Part shown: positions 1 to 8,426 of the stretch, piece by piece
How positions within the stretch are numbered: position 1 is the first letter of the stretch
Layout: each line of letters starts with the position of its first letter
From: Kastovskya adunca ATA6-11-RM4
Lineage (GTDB): Bacteria > Cyanobacteriota > Cyanobacteriia > Cyanobacteriales > Coleofasciculaceae
Direction: 5' to 3'
Length of the DNA: 64,000 nucleotides
Assembly: GCA_019359445.1 (NCBI GenBank)
Contig: JAHHHJ010000003.1
Coordinates: forward strand, 62,001 to 126,000
Translations under genes and position numbers: made by a program
The notes under the pieces: model-generated
The model's input: only the letters and a program-made list of their open reading frames with translations
What the model was told of the DNA's origin: nothing
Database searches by the model: none

Positions 1-926
1 AGCCCTTCCACAATGATGTCTCTACGGCGTTGGTAAACTGAGATTACGTCTTGCAGTTCTTCTGTGGTAGTTTCCAAAGCCGCGATCGCCGCTCGTTGAA
101 TTGCCTTAAATATCCCAGTATCGACATTGGTTTTCACTTGTCTTAGTCCCTGAATCCCTAGGGCATTACCAACGACAAAACCGACGCGCCACCCGGTCAT
201 ATTGTAGGATTTGGACAAGCTATGAAACTCAATTGCCACGTCCTTCGCCCCAGGAACCTGTAGAACGCTCGGCGGCTTATACCCGTCATACGCCATTTCT
301 GAGTAGGCGTGGTCATGGCACAACAAAATATCGTAGCGGCGGCAGTAATCCACCAATTCTTCAAAAAACTCTAACGTTGCCACAGTCCCTGTAGGGTTGT
401 TGGGGTAGTTAATCCACAGTAGCTTTGCCTTCTGAGCCACTGCTTCGGGAATCACTTTGAGATTGGGCAAAAAATCATTTTCCGCTTTCAGGGGCATGAC
501 GTAGGGTTCGCCCCCGGCAAAGAACGTTGAAGTGCGATATACAGGATAACCAGGCTCAGGAATTAAGGTATAGTCCCCTGGTTCTACGAAGGCTAAAAAG
601 GTGTTATGAATGGCTTCTTTTGAGCCAATGGAAGAAACGACTTCCTTGTCTGGATCTAAGCCCGTGACGCCGAAGCGATGCGCCATCCACTCAGCCGCCG
701 ATGACCGATAATCTCTAGTTCCTTGGTAGGGAGGATAATTGTGGGTCGAGGGGTCATCTATTGCCTCGTGCATCGCCTTCAGGATGCGATCGGGTGTGGG
801 GCAATCGGGATCTCCCACTCCCATATTGATAATGTCAACCCCTTTGGCAACTAGCTCACTACGCTTGCGGTTAATCTCGGCAAACAGATAAGGAGGTATT
901 TTCTCTAAACGTCTGGCAAACTGCAT
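1..926 (-). CDS. LL-diaminopimelate/aspartate-type aminotransferase, 3' end outside window
   Basis: Fold-type I PLP aminotransferase cut by the window edge; about 308 residues of an expected 390 or so are present, with the C-terminus missing. The ATG at 926 begins MQFARRLEKIPPYLF, which fits the family N-terminus. Visible marks are the glycine-rich MGVGDPDCPTP near the start, NYPPYQGT, the substrate-side NYPNNPTG, the PLP-contacting HDHAYSEM, and SLSKSYNMTGWR with the Schiff-base lysine near residue 239. Cyanobacterial relatives are annotated as LL-diaminopimelate aminotransferase (lysine and peptidoglycan precursor synthesis) or aspartate aminotransferase. Substrate cannot be decided from sequence. 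It stands alone, with a 468-bp gap upstream. Confidence 0.85.
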   Translation of the reverse strand, partial: MQFARRLEKIPPYLFAEINRKRSELVAKGVDIINMGVGDPDCPTPDRILKAMHEAIDDPSTHNYPPYQGTRDYRSSAAEWMAHRFGVTGLDPDKEVVSSIGSKEAIHNTFLAFVEPGDYTLIPEPGYPVYRTSTFFAGGEPYVMPLKAENDFLPNLKVIPEAVAQKAKLLWINYPNNPTGTVATLEFFEELVDYCRRYDILLCHDHAYSEMAYDGYKPPSVLQVPGAKDVAIEFHSLSKSYNMTGWRVGFVVGNALGIQGLRQVKTNVDTGIFKAIQRAAIAALETTTEELQDVISVYQRRRDIIVEG

Positions 927-1394
927 GGCGACTTAACAACAACTCGGTGAGCAAGTGGGGCGAACCATAGGACAGTCTACCGCTCTTTGCGGTGAATTCT
1001 ATGTAGCACCGATACCGATAGCCGTTGTGCGATGTCGAATTTATGACTAAGTAAAATTACTAGAGCTAAAAATAAATATATAAACTGGGGATAAACCTAC
1101 ATCATCAAGAGTCGCCGTAAAAATTGATGACTACCCCGGTCAGTTACTATTTTTAGTTTTATAGATAGACTGCTGATTAATATTCATCATAGGTTGGGTG
1201 TTCCAAGGTCGATAAAAAGTAACATCTCCATCGAACTCTTAGATCAAGTCGCGATCGCACAGGATGATTACTTGTTTTTCCCGGAGCTAACTTTTTTCAG
1301 CGGTACCACCCAAACAAAAGAACATGATATCCAGACGAGGAGCAGAATTCCGGCGCGAACCTGGGGAGAAATTTAATTCTGCAACTAAATTGAA
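927..1394. other. Intergenic, no gene recognised
   Basis: AT-rich spacer between the divergent promoter side of the aminotransferase and the 3' end of a small minus-strand gene. A 60-codon TTG-started open frame (1194-1376) has no recognisable family features and no convincing ribosome site. No RNA gene or repeat was seen. Confidence 0.5.
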
Positions 1395-1592
1395 TTAAGG
1401 GCTAGCAACTAACTGAATCCGACCAGCATCCATTTCTGACATCAGTAGTTCAAGGGCTTCGTAATCTACGTCAGAAATATGACCCAATCGAGTTAGTTCG
1501 TAGTTGATTTCGTTCTCTATATCGGGGGTAAGTTTTCTGATATAAAGGGCTTTTTCTACCAGTTGCCGAATGACATATGTTGTAGTTTTCAC
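1395..1592 (-). CDS. Small conserved helical protein, related to the N-terminus of the ComFB protein at 16.5 kb
   Basis: A 65-residue protein from a GTG start at 1592. Function unknown. The stretch LTP..E.E...........S...Y.AL..LM...G....V matches, without gaps, the first 60 residues of the ComFB-domain protein at 16530-17069: about 13 identities in 42 positions, with LTP, the paired Glu residues, Y-A-L, LM and G conserved. Cyanobacteria carry many short proteins of this kind. It is probably helical and has no membrane segment or signal peptide. It is monocistronic, with no near neighbour on the same strand. The coding call rests on this similarity; the start is less certain. Confidence 0.6.
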   Translation of the reverse strand: MKTTTYVIRQLVEKALYIRKLTPDIENEINYELTRLGHISDVDYEALELLMSEMDAGRIQLVASP

Positions 1593-2144
1593 AAGATTAC
1601 TCGGTAGAACTCTATATTCAGAATTTTCTGCTGAATTCTGACTAGTTCGTGCGATCTACATCTCATAATCAAGTGATCCAAGTCACTGCTTAGTGCAGAA
1701 GTTTTCAGATCTGCTCAACTACCGCCTAAACTTTGCTTAATTACAACTCTAACTTCGGGTAGATTGACACTTTTAAAATATTAATGCCATAGCTGAAACG
1801 GCTTAACCTGCTTGCTATGGCGGGCTTCCACTTCTTTAGTATAGACAAACCTCTACCCAAAGGAAGAAGTAAACAATATTTAAAGGTGAAGGATTGGATA
1901 GTATCTTCAGGTTGTTGATTATCAACCAGGGAGAGACAATACTTCTGTATCTCCATTGAAAAACAAAGTAGTGCACAATACAATCGCCTACTGAACCCCA
2001 AAAATTCCTGAAAACTTTAAAAAAAGTAGAGGATTTTATAAAGATTTGGCAAAACCTGACCTAGAGACTGTGTCTCCGAGAAAATACGGACTATGTTTTA
2101 TACATTATTCTCAGATTTTGATTACCAGTCGAGGAAGTAGAACC
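1593..2144. other. Intergenic, no convincing gene
   Basis: A 550-bp AT-rich gap. It holds one small inverted repeat, CAGAATT at 1619-1625 with AATTCTG at 1634-1640. A minus-strand open frame (1741-2001, 86 codons) shows no family features. The region must contain the promoter of the STAS gene downstream, but no clear -35/-10 pair could be chosen. Confidence 0.45.
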
Positions 2145-2480
2145 ATGTTGAGTACACTTGTTGATTTCCAAATGACGGTTATTGAGCCTTCAGGCCATGT
2201 CAATGCCGCCAATGCCTCTGAATTTCAAGACCAACTGGCAAAAGCTGTCGCCTCAGGTGAGCATTCTGTTTTGTTGGTTGATATGCAGCAAGTTGAGTCT
2301 CTAGACAGTGCAGGACTGATGGCATTGGTTTCGGCGTTACACATCGCTCAACGCCTCAATCGACGTTTTACCCTTTGCTCGATCACTCCCTCAATTCGGA
2401 TTATTTTTGAGCTGACGCAGCTAGACGAGGTATTTGAAATTTTTGAAAATCGTGCAGCGTTTGAAGCCTCTTTGTCTTAA
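2145..2480 (+). CDS. STAS-domain protein, anti-sigma factor antagonist type
   Basis: An 111-residue single-domain STAS protein. The ATG at 2145 was chosen because it follows GAGGAAG at good spacing and opens directly into the domain; the frame stays open 33 codons upstream, but those codons look non-coding. Typical features are the GHVNAANASEFQ strand-helix opening and LLVDMQQVESLDSAGLMAL, where Ser55 in the DSAGL motif is the usual phosphorylation site for a partner HPK-type (RsbW/SpoIIAB) kinase. STAS proteins act in cytoplasmic partner-switching. No kinase or PP2C phosphatase gene lies within the window, so the partner must be encoded elsewhere. The call is firm at family level; the pathway is unknown. 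Confidence 0.88.
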   Translation: MLSTLVDFQMTVIEPSGHVNAANASEFQDQLAKAVASGEHSVLLVDMQQVESLDSAGLMALVSALHIAQRLNRRFTLCSITPSIRIIFELTQLDEVFEIFENRAAFEASLS

Positions 2481-2523
2481 AGGGAAGCGAAGCCTCTGAT
2501 TAAATACGGGTGAGGTGAAAACG

Positions 2524-2646
2524 ATGGAGATGATCGAGGTAATAGCCGACAACAAGGCTATTACCTGCTCTCAAAAGGGGTTTGGTGACAACCTGGCGAT
2601 GGGCAAAGTCTGTCCTTGCTTGTCCGGAGTTCCTACCGGATACTAA
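2524..2646 (+). CDS. Possible 40-codon leader ORF upstream of the radical SAM gene
   Basis: ATG at 2524 is preceded by GGTGAGGTGAA, the same Shine-Dalgarno block that precedes the GTG start of the radical SAM gene at 2782. The predicted peptide is 40 residues, has two cysteines near its end (CPC) and matches no family I know. Its last codons lie inside a nested hairpin (2612-2650). It could be a leader peptide or a chance frame within a structured leader RNA. Codon use alone does not settle the matter. Confidence 0.25.
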   Translation: MEMIEVIADNKAITCSQKGFGDNLAMGKVCPCLSGVPTGY

Positions 2647-2650
2647 GGAC
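2612..2650 (+). promoter_or_regulatory. Nested stem-loop in the leader of the radical SAM gene
   Basis: GTCCTT (2612-2617) pairs with AAGGAC (2645-2650), enclosing TCCGG (2623-2627) paired with CCGGA (2636-2640). No T-tract follows, so it is not a simple terminator. It lies about 130 bp before the GTG start of the downstream gene and could be a regulatory or processing structure. Confidence 0.4.
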
Positions 2651-2781
2651 TAAAAGACAAGTCAAGCGTCCGTAGTGGTAAGCGATCGCTCTGGGGAATT
2701 AGTGCCGCGTAGGAAAGTCCGTTAAGATTAGGAGTGCGAAAGCTATAGTCCTAAGTAACCTTATCGGTGAGGTGAAGCCCC

Positions 2782-5421
2782 GTGGCAGTTTCAGCTACAC
2801 GCTTACTGACAGCAGATGTATCACGACCCGCTCGTTATCTAGGTAATGAGCTAAATGCCGTACACAAACCCTGGGATACCGCAAAAGTCCGCTGGGTTTT
2901 AACTTATCCTGAAGTGTACGAGGTTGGCGCATCTAACCTGGGGCATATTATTCTCTACAACATCTTGAATGCACAGCCTCGGCAACTGTGCGATCGCGCT
3001 TACTTACCTGCCCTAGACTTAGCCAAGAAGCTGCGAGAAACCCAGACGCCTTTATTTGCGGTTGAAAATAAGCGATCGCTCACCGACTTTGACATTCTAG
3101 GCTTTAGCCTCAGCTACGAACTGGGAGCAACCAACATCTTAGAAATGTTGGATTTAGCAGGCATTCCCCTAACCTGGCAAGAACGCGCCGAAAGCGACTA
3201 CCCGCTGATCTTTGCGGGGGGACAGACTGCCACCTCTAACCCCGAACCCTACGCGGATTTTTTTGATTTCGTTGCCTTGGGAGATGGGGAAGAACTGCTC
3301 CCAGAAATTGGCTTAGTTCTAGAAGAAGGAAAAGATAGCGGGATCAGCCGAGAAGCCTTGCTGCTAGATTTGGCACAAATACCCGGCGTCTACGTACCGC
3401 AATTTTATCAAATGGCAGACGATGGCTCTGTCCATCCCCTGCGCCCCGATGTCCCCAAGCGGATTTTACGGCGAGTTGCCACGCCGATGCCTGCTTACTC
3501 CATTGGTTTAGTCCCCTACGTCGAAACCGTCCACGACCGACTAACCATTGAGGTGCGGCGCGGTTGTACGCGCGGTTGCCGCTTCTGTCAGCCCGGAATG
3601 CTGACTCGTCCGGCACGGGATGTGGAACCGGAGCAAGTGATAGAGGCGATTGAGGACGGGATGCGAGCAACGGGATACAACGAGTTTTCTCTTCTATCCC
3701 TAAGCTGTTCCGACTACCTGGCTCTACCCACCGTCGGAATGGAAATCAAAAATCGCCTCAAAGATGAAAATATTACCCTATCTCTTCCCAGTCAGCGGGT
3801 AGACCGTTTTGATGAAAATATTGCCAATATCCTTGGGGGAACGCGCCAAGGCGGTTTGACCTTTGCCCCAGAAGCGGGAACGCAACGAATGCGGGACATC
3901 GTCAACAAGGGGCTGACGAACGCAGAACTACTCAGAGGCGTCAAGACGGCGTTTGAGCAGGGCTGGGATAAAGTCAAGCTGTATTTCATGATTGGCTTGC
4001 CCGGAGAAACGGATGTGGATGTTCTGGGCATTGCAGAAACGGTGGCGTGGTTGCAGCAGGAGTGTCGAGCATCAGGGAGAAGACGTCTCAACATTAACCT
4101 GACGATTTCCAACTTTACGCCGAAGCCCCATACTCCCTTCCAGTGGCATTCCGTTTCTACAACAGAATTTAAGCGCAAGCAAGAGTTGCTGCGGCAAGCA
4201 TTCCGGCGGATGAAGGGCGTGAAGGTGAACTACACCGATGTCCGCATTTCAGCAATGGAAGACTTTGTGGGACGGGGAGACAGACGCTTGGGTGCGGTTG
4301 TGCGTCGCGCCTGGGAGATGGGGGCGGGAATGGATTCCTGGTGGGAAAATTTGGAGCAGGCATTTGCAGCTTGGGGAGAGGCAATAGCCGCATCAGATTT
4401 AACGTGGAAGTACCGGAAGGTGGAAAACGGTGAATGGAATGTGATGGAAGGACTCACCGACTCGGACTCACTGACTCGGACTCAGGACTCACTTCATGAA
4501 CCGTTGCCTTGGGATCATATTGATACCGGAATCGACAAACAATGGTTGATTGAGGATTTGCAACGGGCTTTAGAAGCCGCAACGGTACCGGATTGCTCCT
4601 TTGAAGGCTGTTCCCACTGCGGGATTTGCGGCACAGACTTTGGTCACAATGTGGTGATTCAGCCGCTGCCGATTCCCTCGTTTCAGGGGCACTTCACGCC
4701 AAACACAACAAAAGTGCAGCGGCTGCGAGCCTGCTTTGGCAAGCAGGGTGATATGGCGCTAGTTGGTCATTTAGACTTGGCGCGGCTATTTGATCGGGCG
4801 GTGCGACGTGCAGCTTTACCCGTTACTTTTAGTGGTGGTTTTCACCCTAGTCCTAGAATTATGATTGCCAACGCGCTGCCGTTGGGGGCAACTAGTAGCG
4901 GTGAGATTGTGGACTTTGAACTGACAGAGTCGATGGATGCGGGAAGTTTTCAGGAACGCCTAGCCGCTCAGTTACCCGGTGATATTCCGGTTTACCGAGT
5001 AGAGGAGGTGGACTTAAAGGCGGCGGCGGCAACTCAGCTTTTGGAACGGGCGGAGTATTTGGTTACAGTTGCTGTCAATGAGGCGGAATTTTCAACTCAA
5101 AACTGGCGATCGCTATGGGAAGGTTGGGTAGAGGAAATTAAAGCCAGTCAGGAAATTTGGCAGGAGCAAACGACGAAGTCGGGTAAGAAGCGACAGGTGA
5201 ATTTGCGGGAGCGACTCTTTGAGTTGGAGCTTAGCGAACTCCAGCAGCGCAGAGAACACCCAGAGGAGGGATTTTCTGTGGTTTTGCGGTATGTGGGGAG
5301 TTGTCGCAACGATGGGACGCTGCTGCGTCCGGAGCATCTGGTCTATCTGTTGGAGTCGGTGAGCCAGCAGGAGATGGAGTTGTTGCACAGCCACCGCTGT
5401 CAAATGATTTTGGCGGAGTAA
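2782..5421 (+). CDS. TIGR03960-type B12-binding radical SAM protein fused to a DUF2344 domain
   Basis: An 879-residue cytoplasmic protein from a GTG start at 2782, preceded by GAGGTGAA. Order: a B12-binding-like N-terminal region (about 20-200, with FAGGQTATSNPEP), a radical SAM core with the 4Fe-4S cluster motif C262-x3-C266-x2-C269 in RRGCTRGCRFC, then a C-terminal DUF2344 domain (about 640-870, HLDLARLFDRA and SGGFHPSPR). A cysteine set (CSHCGICG) lies between the last two and may hold another cluster. The family is often found near RNase E/G and ribosomal protein genes in other bacteria; here neither is adjacent. The substrate is unknown. Residues around 557-570 are encoded by a heptamer tandem repeat, an insertion unusual for the family. 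Confidence 0.9.
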   Translation: MAVSATRLLTADVSRPARYLGNELNAVHKPWDTAKVRWVLTYPEVYEVGASNLGHIILYNILNAQPRQLCDRAYLPALDLAKKLRETQTPLFAVENKRSLTDFDILGFSLSYELGATNILEMLDLAGIPLTWQERAESDYPLIFAGGQTATSNPEPYADFFDFVALGDGEELLPEIGLVLEEGKDSGISREALLLDLAQIPGVYVPQFYQMADDGSVHPLRPDVPKRILRRVATPMPAYSIGLVPYVETVHDRLTIEVRRGCTRGCRFCQPGMLTRPARDVEPEQVIEAIEDGMRATGYNEFSLLSLSCSDYLALPTVGMEIKNRLKDENITLSLPSQRVDRFDENIANILGGTRQGGLTFAPEAGTQRMRDIVNKGLTNAELLRGVKTAFEQGWDKVKLYFMIGLPGETDVDVLGIAETVAWLQQECRASGRRRLNINLTISNFTPKPHTPFQWHSVSTTEFKRKQELLRQAFRRMKGVKVNYTDVRISAMEDFVGRGDRRLGAVVRRAWEMGAGMDSWWENLEQAFAAWGEAIAASDLTWKYRKVENGEWNVMEGLTDSDSLTRTQDSLHEPLPWDHIDTGIDKQWLIEDLQRALEAATVPDCSFEGCSHCGICGTDFGHNVVIQPLPIPSFQGHFTPNTTKVQRLRACFGKQGDMALVGHLDLARLFDRAVRRAALPVTFSGGFHPSPRIMIANALPLGATSSGEIVDFELTESMDAGSFQERLAAQLPGDIPVYRVEEVDLKAAAATQLLERAEYLVTVAVNEAEFSTQNWRSLWEGWVEEIKASQEIWQEQTTKSGKKRQVNLRERLFELELSELQQRREHPEEGFSVVLRYVGSCRNDGTLLRPEHLVYLLESVSQQEMELLHSHRCQMILAE
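4451..4492 (+). repeat. Six heptamer units inserted in-frame in the radical SAM gene
   Basis: Six consecutive 7-bp units of the GACTCAC/CGACTCG/GACTCAG type, 42 bp in total, encode a Ser/Thr/Asp-rich stretch (TDSDSLTRTQDSL). The same heptamer occurs in intergenic repeats at 38.3, 42.1 and 53.7 kb. Because 42 is divisible by three, the frame is kept. Confidence 0.8.
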
Positions 5422-5475
5422 TAAGGCGATCGCGATTCATTAATATCAACAGACTCCAGTGGAGGGAACGCACCG

Positions 5476-6150
5476 ATGGTACGACAACTGCCCCCTGAAA
5501 CCACATCAGATATTATTTACCCCGACAGCGATGGTCAGCCAATGGCAGACAACACTAAGCAATTTCGTTGGATTGTCATCATTAAGGAAAATTTAGAAAT
5601 CTTATTTGCCTCTGACCCGAATGTTTTTGTCGCCGGGGATCTACTCTGGTATCCCGTCGCAGGAAATAACAAGATTCGCCAAGCACCTGATGCGATGGCT
5701 GTCTTTGGTAGACCAAAAGGAGATAGGGGTTCTTATAAGCAGTGGGAAGAAGACAACATTGCTCCCCAAGTCGTGTTTGAAATTTTATCTCCTGGAAACC
5801 GCCTCAAAGAAATGGCAAAGAAACTTCAGTTTTATGACCGCTACGGGGTTGAAGAATATTACATCTATGACCCCGACAGAGTGGATTTATTAGGCTGGCT
5901 GCGCTGTGAAGAACGCTTAATCGTGATTGAGGAGATGAATGGTTGGGTCAGTCCCCGACTCGGAATCAGGTTTGAGCTGCAAGCAGACACCCTGGAAATT
6001 TATCGTCCTGATGGGCGACGGTTCCTCACCCCTGTTGAATTAGATCAGCGTGCAGAGGAGGCGATTTCCCATTTGGAACAGGCACAACAGCGCTATCAAG
6101 CCTTGCTAGAGCAACTGCGAGCAAAAGGAATTGATCCGGAACAGTTGTAA
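5476..6150 (+). CDS. Uma2-family (DUF820) PD-(D/E)xK nuclease-fold protein
   Basis: A 224-residue member of the Uma2 family, which is greatly expanded in cyanobacteria. ATG at 5476 follows GGAGGGAA. Family signatures are GDLLWYPV, QAPDAMAVFG, VVFEILSPGN (the acidic strand of the restriction-endonuclease-like core) and YDRYGVEEYYIYDP. The C-terminal 40 residues are a Gln/Glu-rich helix likely to form a coiled coil (AEEAISHLEQAQQRYQ). Predicted to be an endonuclease, but the biological role is unproven, and many members travel as solitary genes. It follows the radical SAM gene by 54 bp on the same strand, so cotranscription is possible, though no functional link is evident. Confidence 0.88.
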   Translation: MVRQLPPETTSDIIYPDSDGQPMADNTKQFRWIVIIKENLEILFASDPNVFVAGDLLWYPVAGNNKIRQAPDAMAVFGRPKGDRGSYKQWEEDNIAPQVVFEILSPGNRLKEMAKKLQFYDRYGVEEYYIYDPDRVDLLGWLRCEERLIVIEEMNGWVSPRLGIRFELQADTLEIYRPDGRRFLTPVELDQRAEEAISHLEQAQQRYQALLEQLRAKGIDPEQL

Positions 6151-6154
6151 AGAC

Positions 6155-7345
6155 CTAGAACCAAGCGACTTGCGATCGCTCATATAAAACTCGACCATAA
6201 ACACCCTCAGTCTGCTTAGCAATCTTTACCCAACTAAAGCGGCGTTCTAAGTCTTCGTAGGCATTATCAATCAACCATTGGGCATAGCCTGTATTCTTCA
6301 AAACCTCCAGGATTCCCCAAGCCAGAGAATCTGGGTTATTGGCATCAGTCACAATTCCCGTCTTGGTGTGACGCACGACTTCTGGTAAGCCACCTGCATT
6401 AGAAACGACGACGGGTACGCGAGCCGCAAAACTTTCTAAGGCAACGATACCAAACGGTTCGTAAAGACTGGGAAAAACAGCACAGTCAGCAACCGTTTGA
6501 AACCGATCCAGATCCACGTCAGACATAAAGCCCGTAAAGTAGCATTTGTGCCCAATTCCTAAATCCCAGGCTTGACGCCTTAGATGATCGGTATTCCCGC
6601 CACCGATAATCACAAACTTGGCGTAGTCGTGCATTTCCCTAAGTATTTTGGGCGCAGCATTGAGCAACACAGAGACGCCCTTTTCATAGGTCATGCGCCC
6701 CACATAGTAGACAATCTTTTCGCCATCATCGGCAAAGCGACGGCGGAAAGTTTGATGATCGAACTCAGGAACGCGTCGTTTCTTTTCCGGGCGAATACCG
6801 TTGTAGATGACATCCATTTTGTCCCACGGCGTCTCTAAAGCGCGTTCTACCTCCCGCCGCATGTAGTCGCTACAGACAATAACTCGCCAAGCATCAAAGG
6901 CAATAAGTTTTTCTTTCCCGCAAATGTAGTGATGAGTATCCGTATGAATTCCGTTGTAGCGACCAAATTCTGTAGCGTGGATCGTTGTAATTAGGGGTAA
7001 TTTGAAGTTGTGCTTCAGGGCAATAGCGGCATCTCCTACCAGCCAATCATGGGCATGAATCAGATCAAACTGCCCCTCCTCTAAAATTAACTTGCCGCCA
7101 TGACACCCCATACTTTCGTTCAGGTTCACAATCCAGTGGAAAAAGTCCTGACTGGGTGCCACTTGTACCCGATGAATATGAACGCCTTCTACCCTCTCAT
7201 AGAGCGGCGCTTCCCCAAACTCCACTGTAATTAAGTGGACTTCGTGCCCTAGTTTGACAATCTCTGGATATAATTCAGCGACATGGCGAGCAATTCCTCC
7301 CACAATCCGGGGGGGAAACTCCCAGGCAAGTACGAGAATTTTCAC
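6155..7345 (-). CDS. Glycosyltransferase family 4 protein (glycogen-synthase-like GT-B fold)
   Basis: A 396-residue retaining GT4 enzyme that starts with GTG at 7345. The N-terminal Rossmann domain opens with LAWEFPPRIVGGIARH, the glycine loop of sugar-nucleotide transferases. HDWLVGDAA, then YVGRMTYEKGV and the E-x7-E donor site EPFGIVALE sit in the expected order in the C-terminal domain. This type is widespread in cyanobacteria and resembles starch/glycogen synthases, but donor and acceptor are unknown. No signal peptide, so a cytosolic or peripheral enzyme. The stop codon is only a few bases from the end of the convergent Uma2 gene, with no obvious terminator between them. Confidence 0.88.
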   Translation of the reverse strand: MKILVLAWEFPPRIVGGIARHVAELYPEIVKLGHEVHLITVEFGEAPLYERVEGVHIHRVQVAPSQDFFHWIVNLNESMGCHGGKLILEEGQFDLIHAHDWLVGDAAIALKHNFKLPLITTIHATEFGRYNGIHTDTHHYICGKEKLIAFDAWRVIVCSDYMRREVERALETPWDKMDVIYNGIRPEKKRRVPEFDHQTFRRRFADDGEKIVYYVGRMTYEKGVSVLLNAAPKILREMHDYAKFVIIGGGNTDHLRRQAWDLGIGHKCYFTGFMSDVDLDRFQTVADCAVFPSLYEPFGIVALESFAARVPVVVSNAGGLPEVVRHTKTGIVTDANNPDSLAWGILEVLKNTGYAQWLIDNAYEDLERRFSWVKIAKQTEGVYGRVLYERSQVAWF

Positions 7346-7376
7346 GCTTCACCCATCCCCTTAGCTTCACACAAAT

Positions 7377-7585
7377 CTATAAAGTGACATCCTCCCCCGT
7401 CAAATCAAAGATTGTGACGAGGGCATCCAACCTCACGGGGCTAGCTTTTCCTGGTTCTTCTCTGGCGAGATTTCGACACTTGCCTAGATTCCGAACCCCG
7501 CCTCAAGCCTGTGATCCCCAAACATTCCCTTAGCCATTGTGGAATAGTCCAGATCTTCTCTGAAGATCATGTCGCCAACATCACA
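7377..7585 (-). pseudogene. tnpB: Degenerate TnpB (IS200/IS605-type) fragment
   Basis: Reading the minus strand from 7585 gives FREDLDYSTMAKGMFG followed by DHRLEAGFG, which resembles the RuvC-II region of cyanobacterial TnpB proteins, where the Glu of REDL is catalytic. A stop comes shortly after, and arginine/lysine-rich remnants continue in other frames to a TAG at 7377-7379. The zinc-finger part and all of the N-terminal half are missing. An inverted repeat, CCCGTC with GACGGG, lies upstream near 7667-7685 and may belong to the old element. The rest of the 7346-7849 gap shows no gene. Confidence 0.5.
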
Positions 7586-7849
7586 AGAATATTTACTAAT
7601 TAGCTCATATACACTCTTATGTTAAAAGCAAGGGCGGCGAACTCCTACCTTTAATCGCCTTTCATCTCCCGTCTATCGTGACGGGATTCATCAGGAGCGA
7701 GACTGAATCAAGTATTTCTCAAATTCTCATCGGGGTAATTCCCCTGAGCAGACAGTTTTTTCAGCGTAGAACCAATAATTGAGTGTTAGGCACGTCAAGA
7801 ACCGGGCGACGGGCGAACTGCTCAGTAGTGAGTAATGACTAAAGCTTGT

Positions 7850-8230
7850 CTAAACATTGCCAACAACGCTTTTTAAAAAGTGCTGAACTGTGTCGATGAG
7901 TTCATGGGGCTTAAAGGGTTTGCAAATATAGGCATCAGCACCTTGCTTGATGCCCCAGTAACGGTCAAATTCTTCTTTTTTGCCGGAACACATCACGACG
8001 ACCACATGCTGAGTTTTAGGGTCTGACTTAATCCGACGGCAGAGTTCGTAGCCGTTCATCCGGGGCAGAATAATATCCAAAACAATGAGATCAGGGCAAT
8101 TTCTCTGAATTTTGTCCAGTGCTTCAACGCCATCACAAGCCGCACTTACATTCAGTCCACTGCTTTTCAGAAGCTCTGACATGATCTCTCGCTGAGTGAG
8201 ACTATCTTCCACTACTAAAACTGTACGCAT
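7850..8230 (-). CDS. CheY/PilH-like single-domain response regulator
   Basis: A 126-residue receiver domain without an output domain. ATG at 8230 is preferred over the upstream GTG at 8239 because AGGTGA precedes it at good spacing. All key residues are present: the E8-D9 acidic pair in VVEDS, phospho-acceptor D52 in LDIILPRMNGYE, S82 in CSGKK, and K104 in CKPFKP. The tryptophan-containing loop EEFDRYWGIKQGADAYI is typical of PilH/PixH-like regulators of cyanobacterial twitching motility and phototaxis. No kinase lies alongside, so the partner is encoded elsewhere and the pili assignment is inferred. Confidence 0.88.
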   Translation of the reverse strand: MRTVLVVEDSLTQREIMSELLKSSGLNVSAACDGVEALDKIQRNCPDLIVLDIILPRMNGYELCRRIKSDPKTQHVVVVMCSGKKEEFDRYWGIKQGADAYICKPFKPHELIDTVQHFLKSVVGNV

Positions 8231-8426
8231 AAATTTCACCTGAATACTGAGGGAAAAAGTGGGCGAGGAAATGCAGTGTACCTCGATTGTAATGACTCTA
8301 TAGGATGCAGCTTACCCAGTTCTCCCCATTTTCTCTCATTGGGAGGAGGTTTTCCGTAAAAGTTCTATTGACATTTCTAAATTTCATTGAAGCTTTAAAT
8401 AAGGCTCTCCCTCACCGTCTGAATGA

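Noticed and set aside
1194-1376. 60-codon plus-strand ORF
   Set aside because: TTG start, no ribosome site, no recognisable features.
1741-2001. 86-codon minus-strand ORF
   Set aside because: Composition follows the AT-rich DNA; no family match remembered and no clear start signal.
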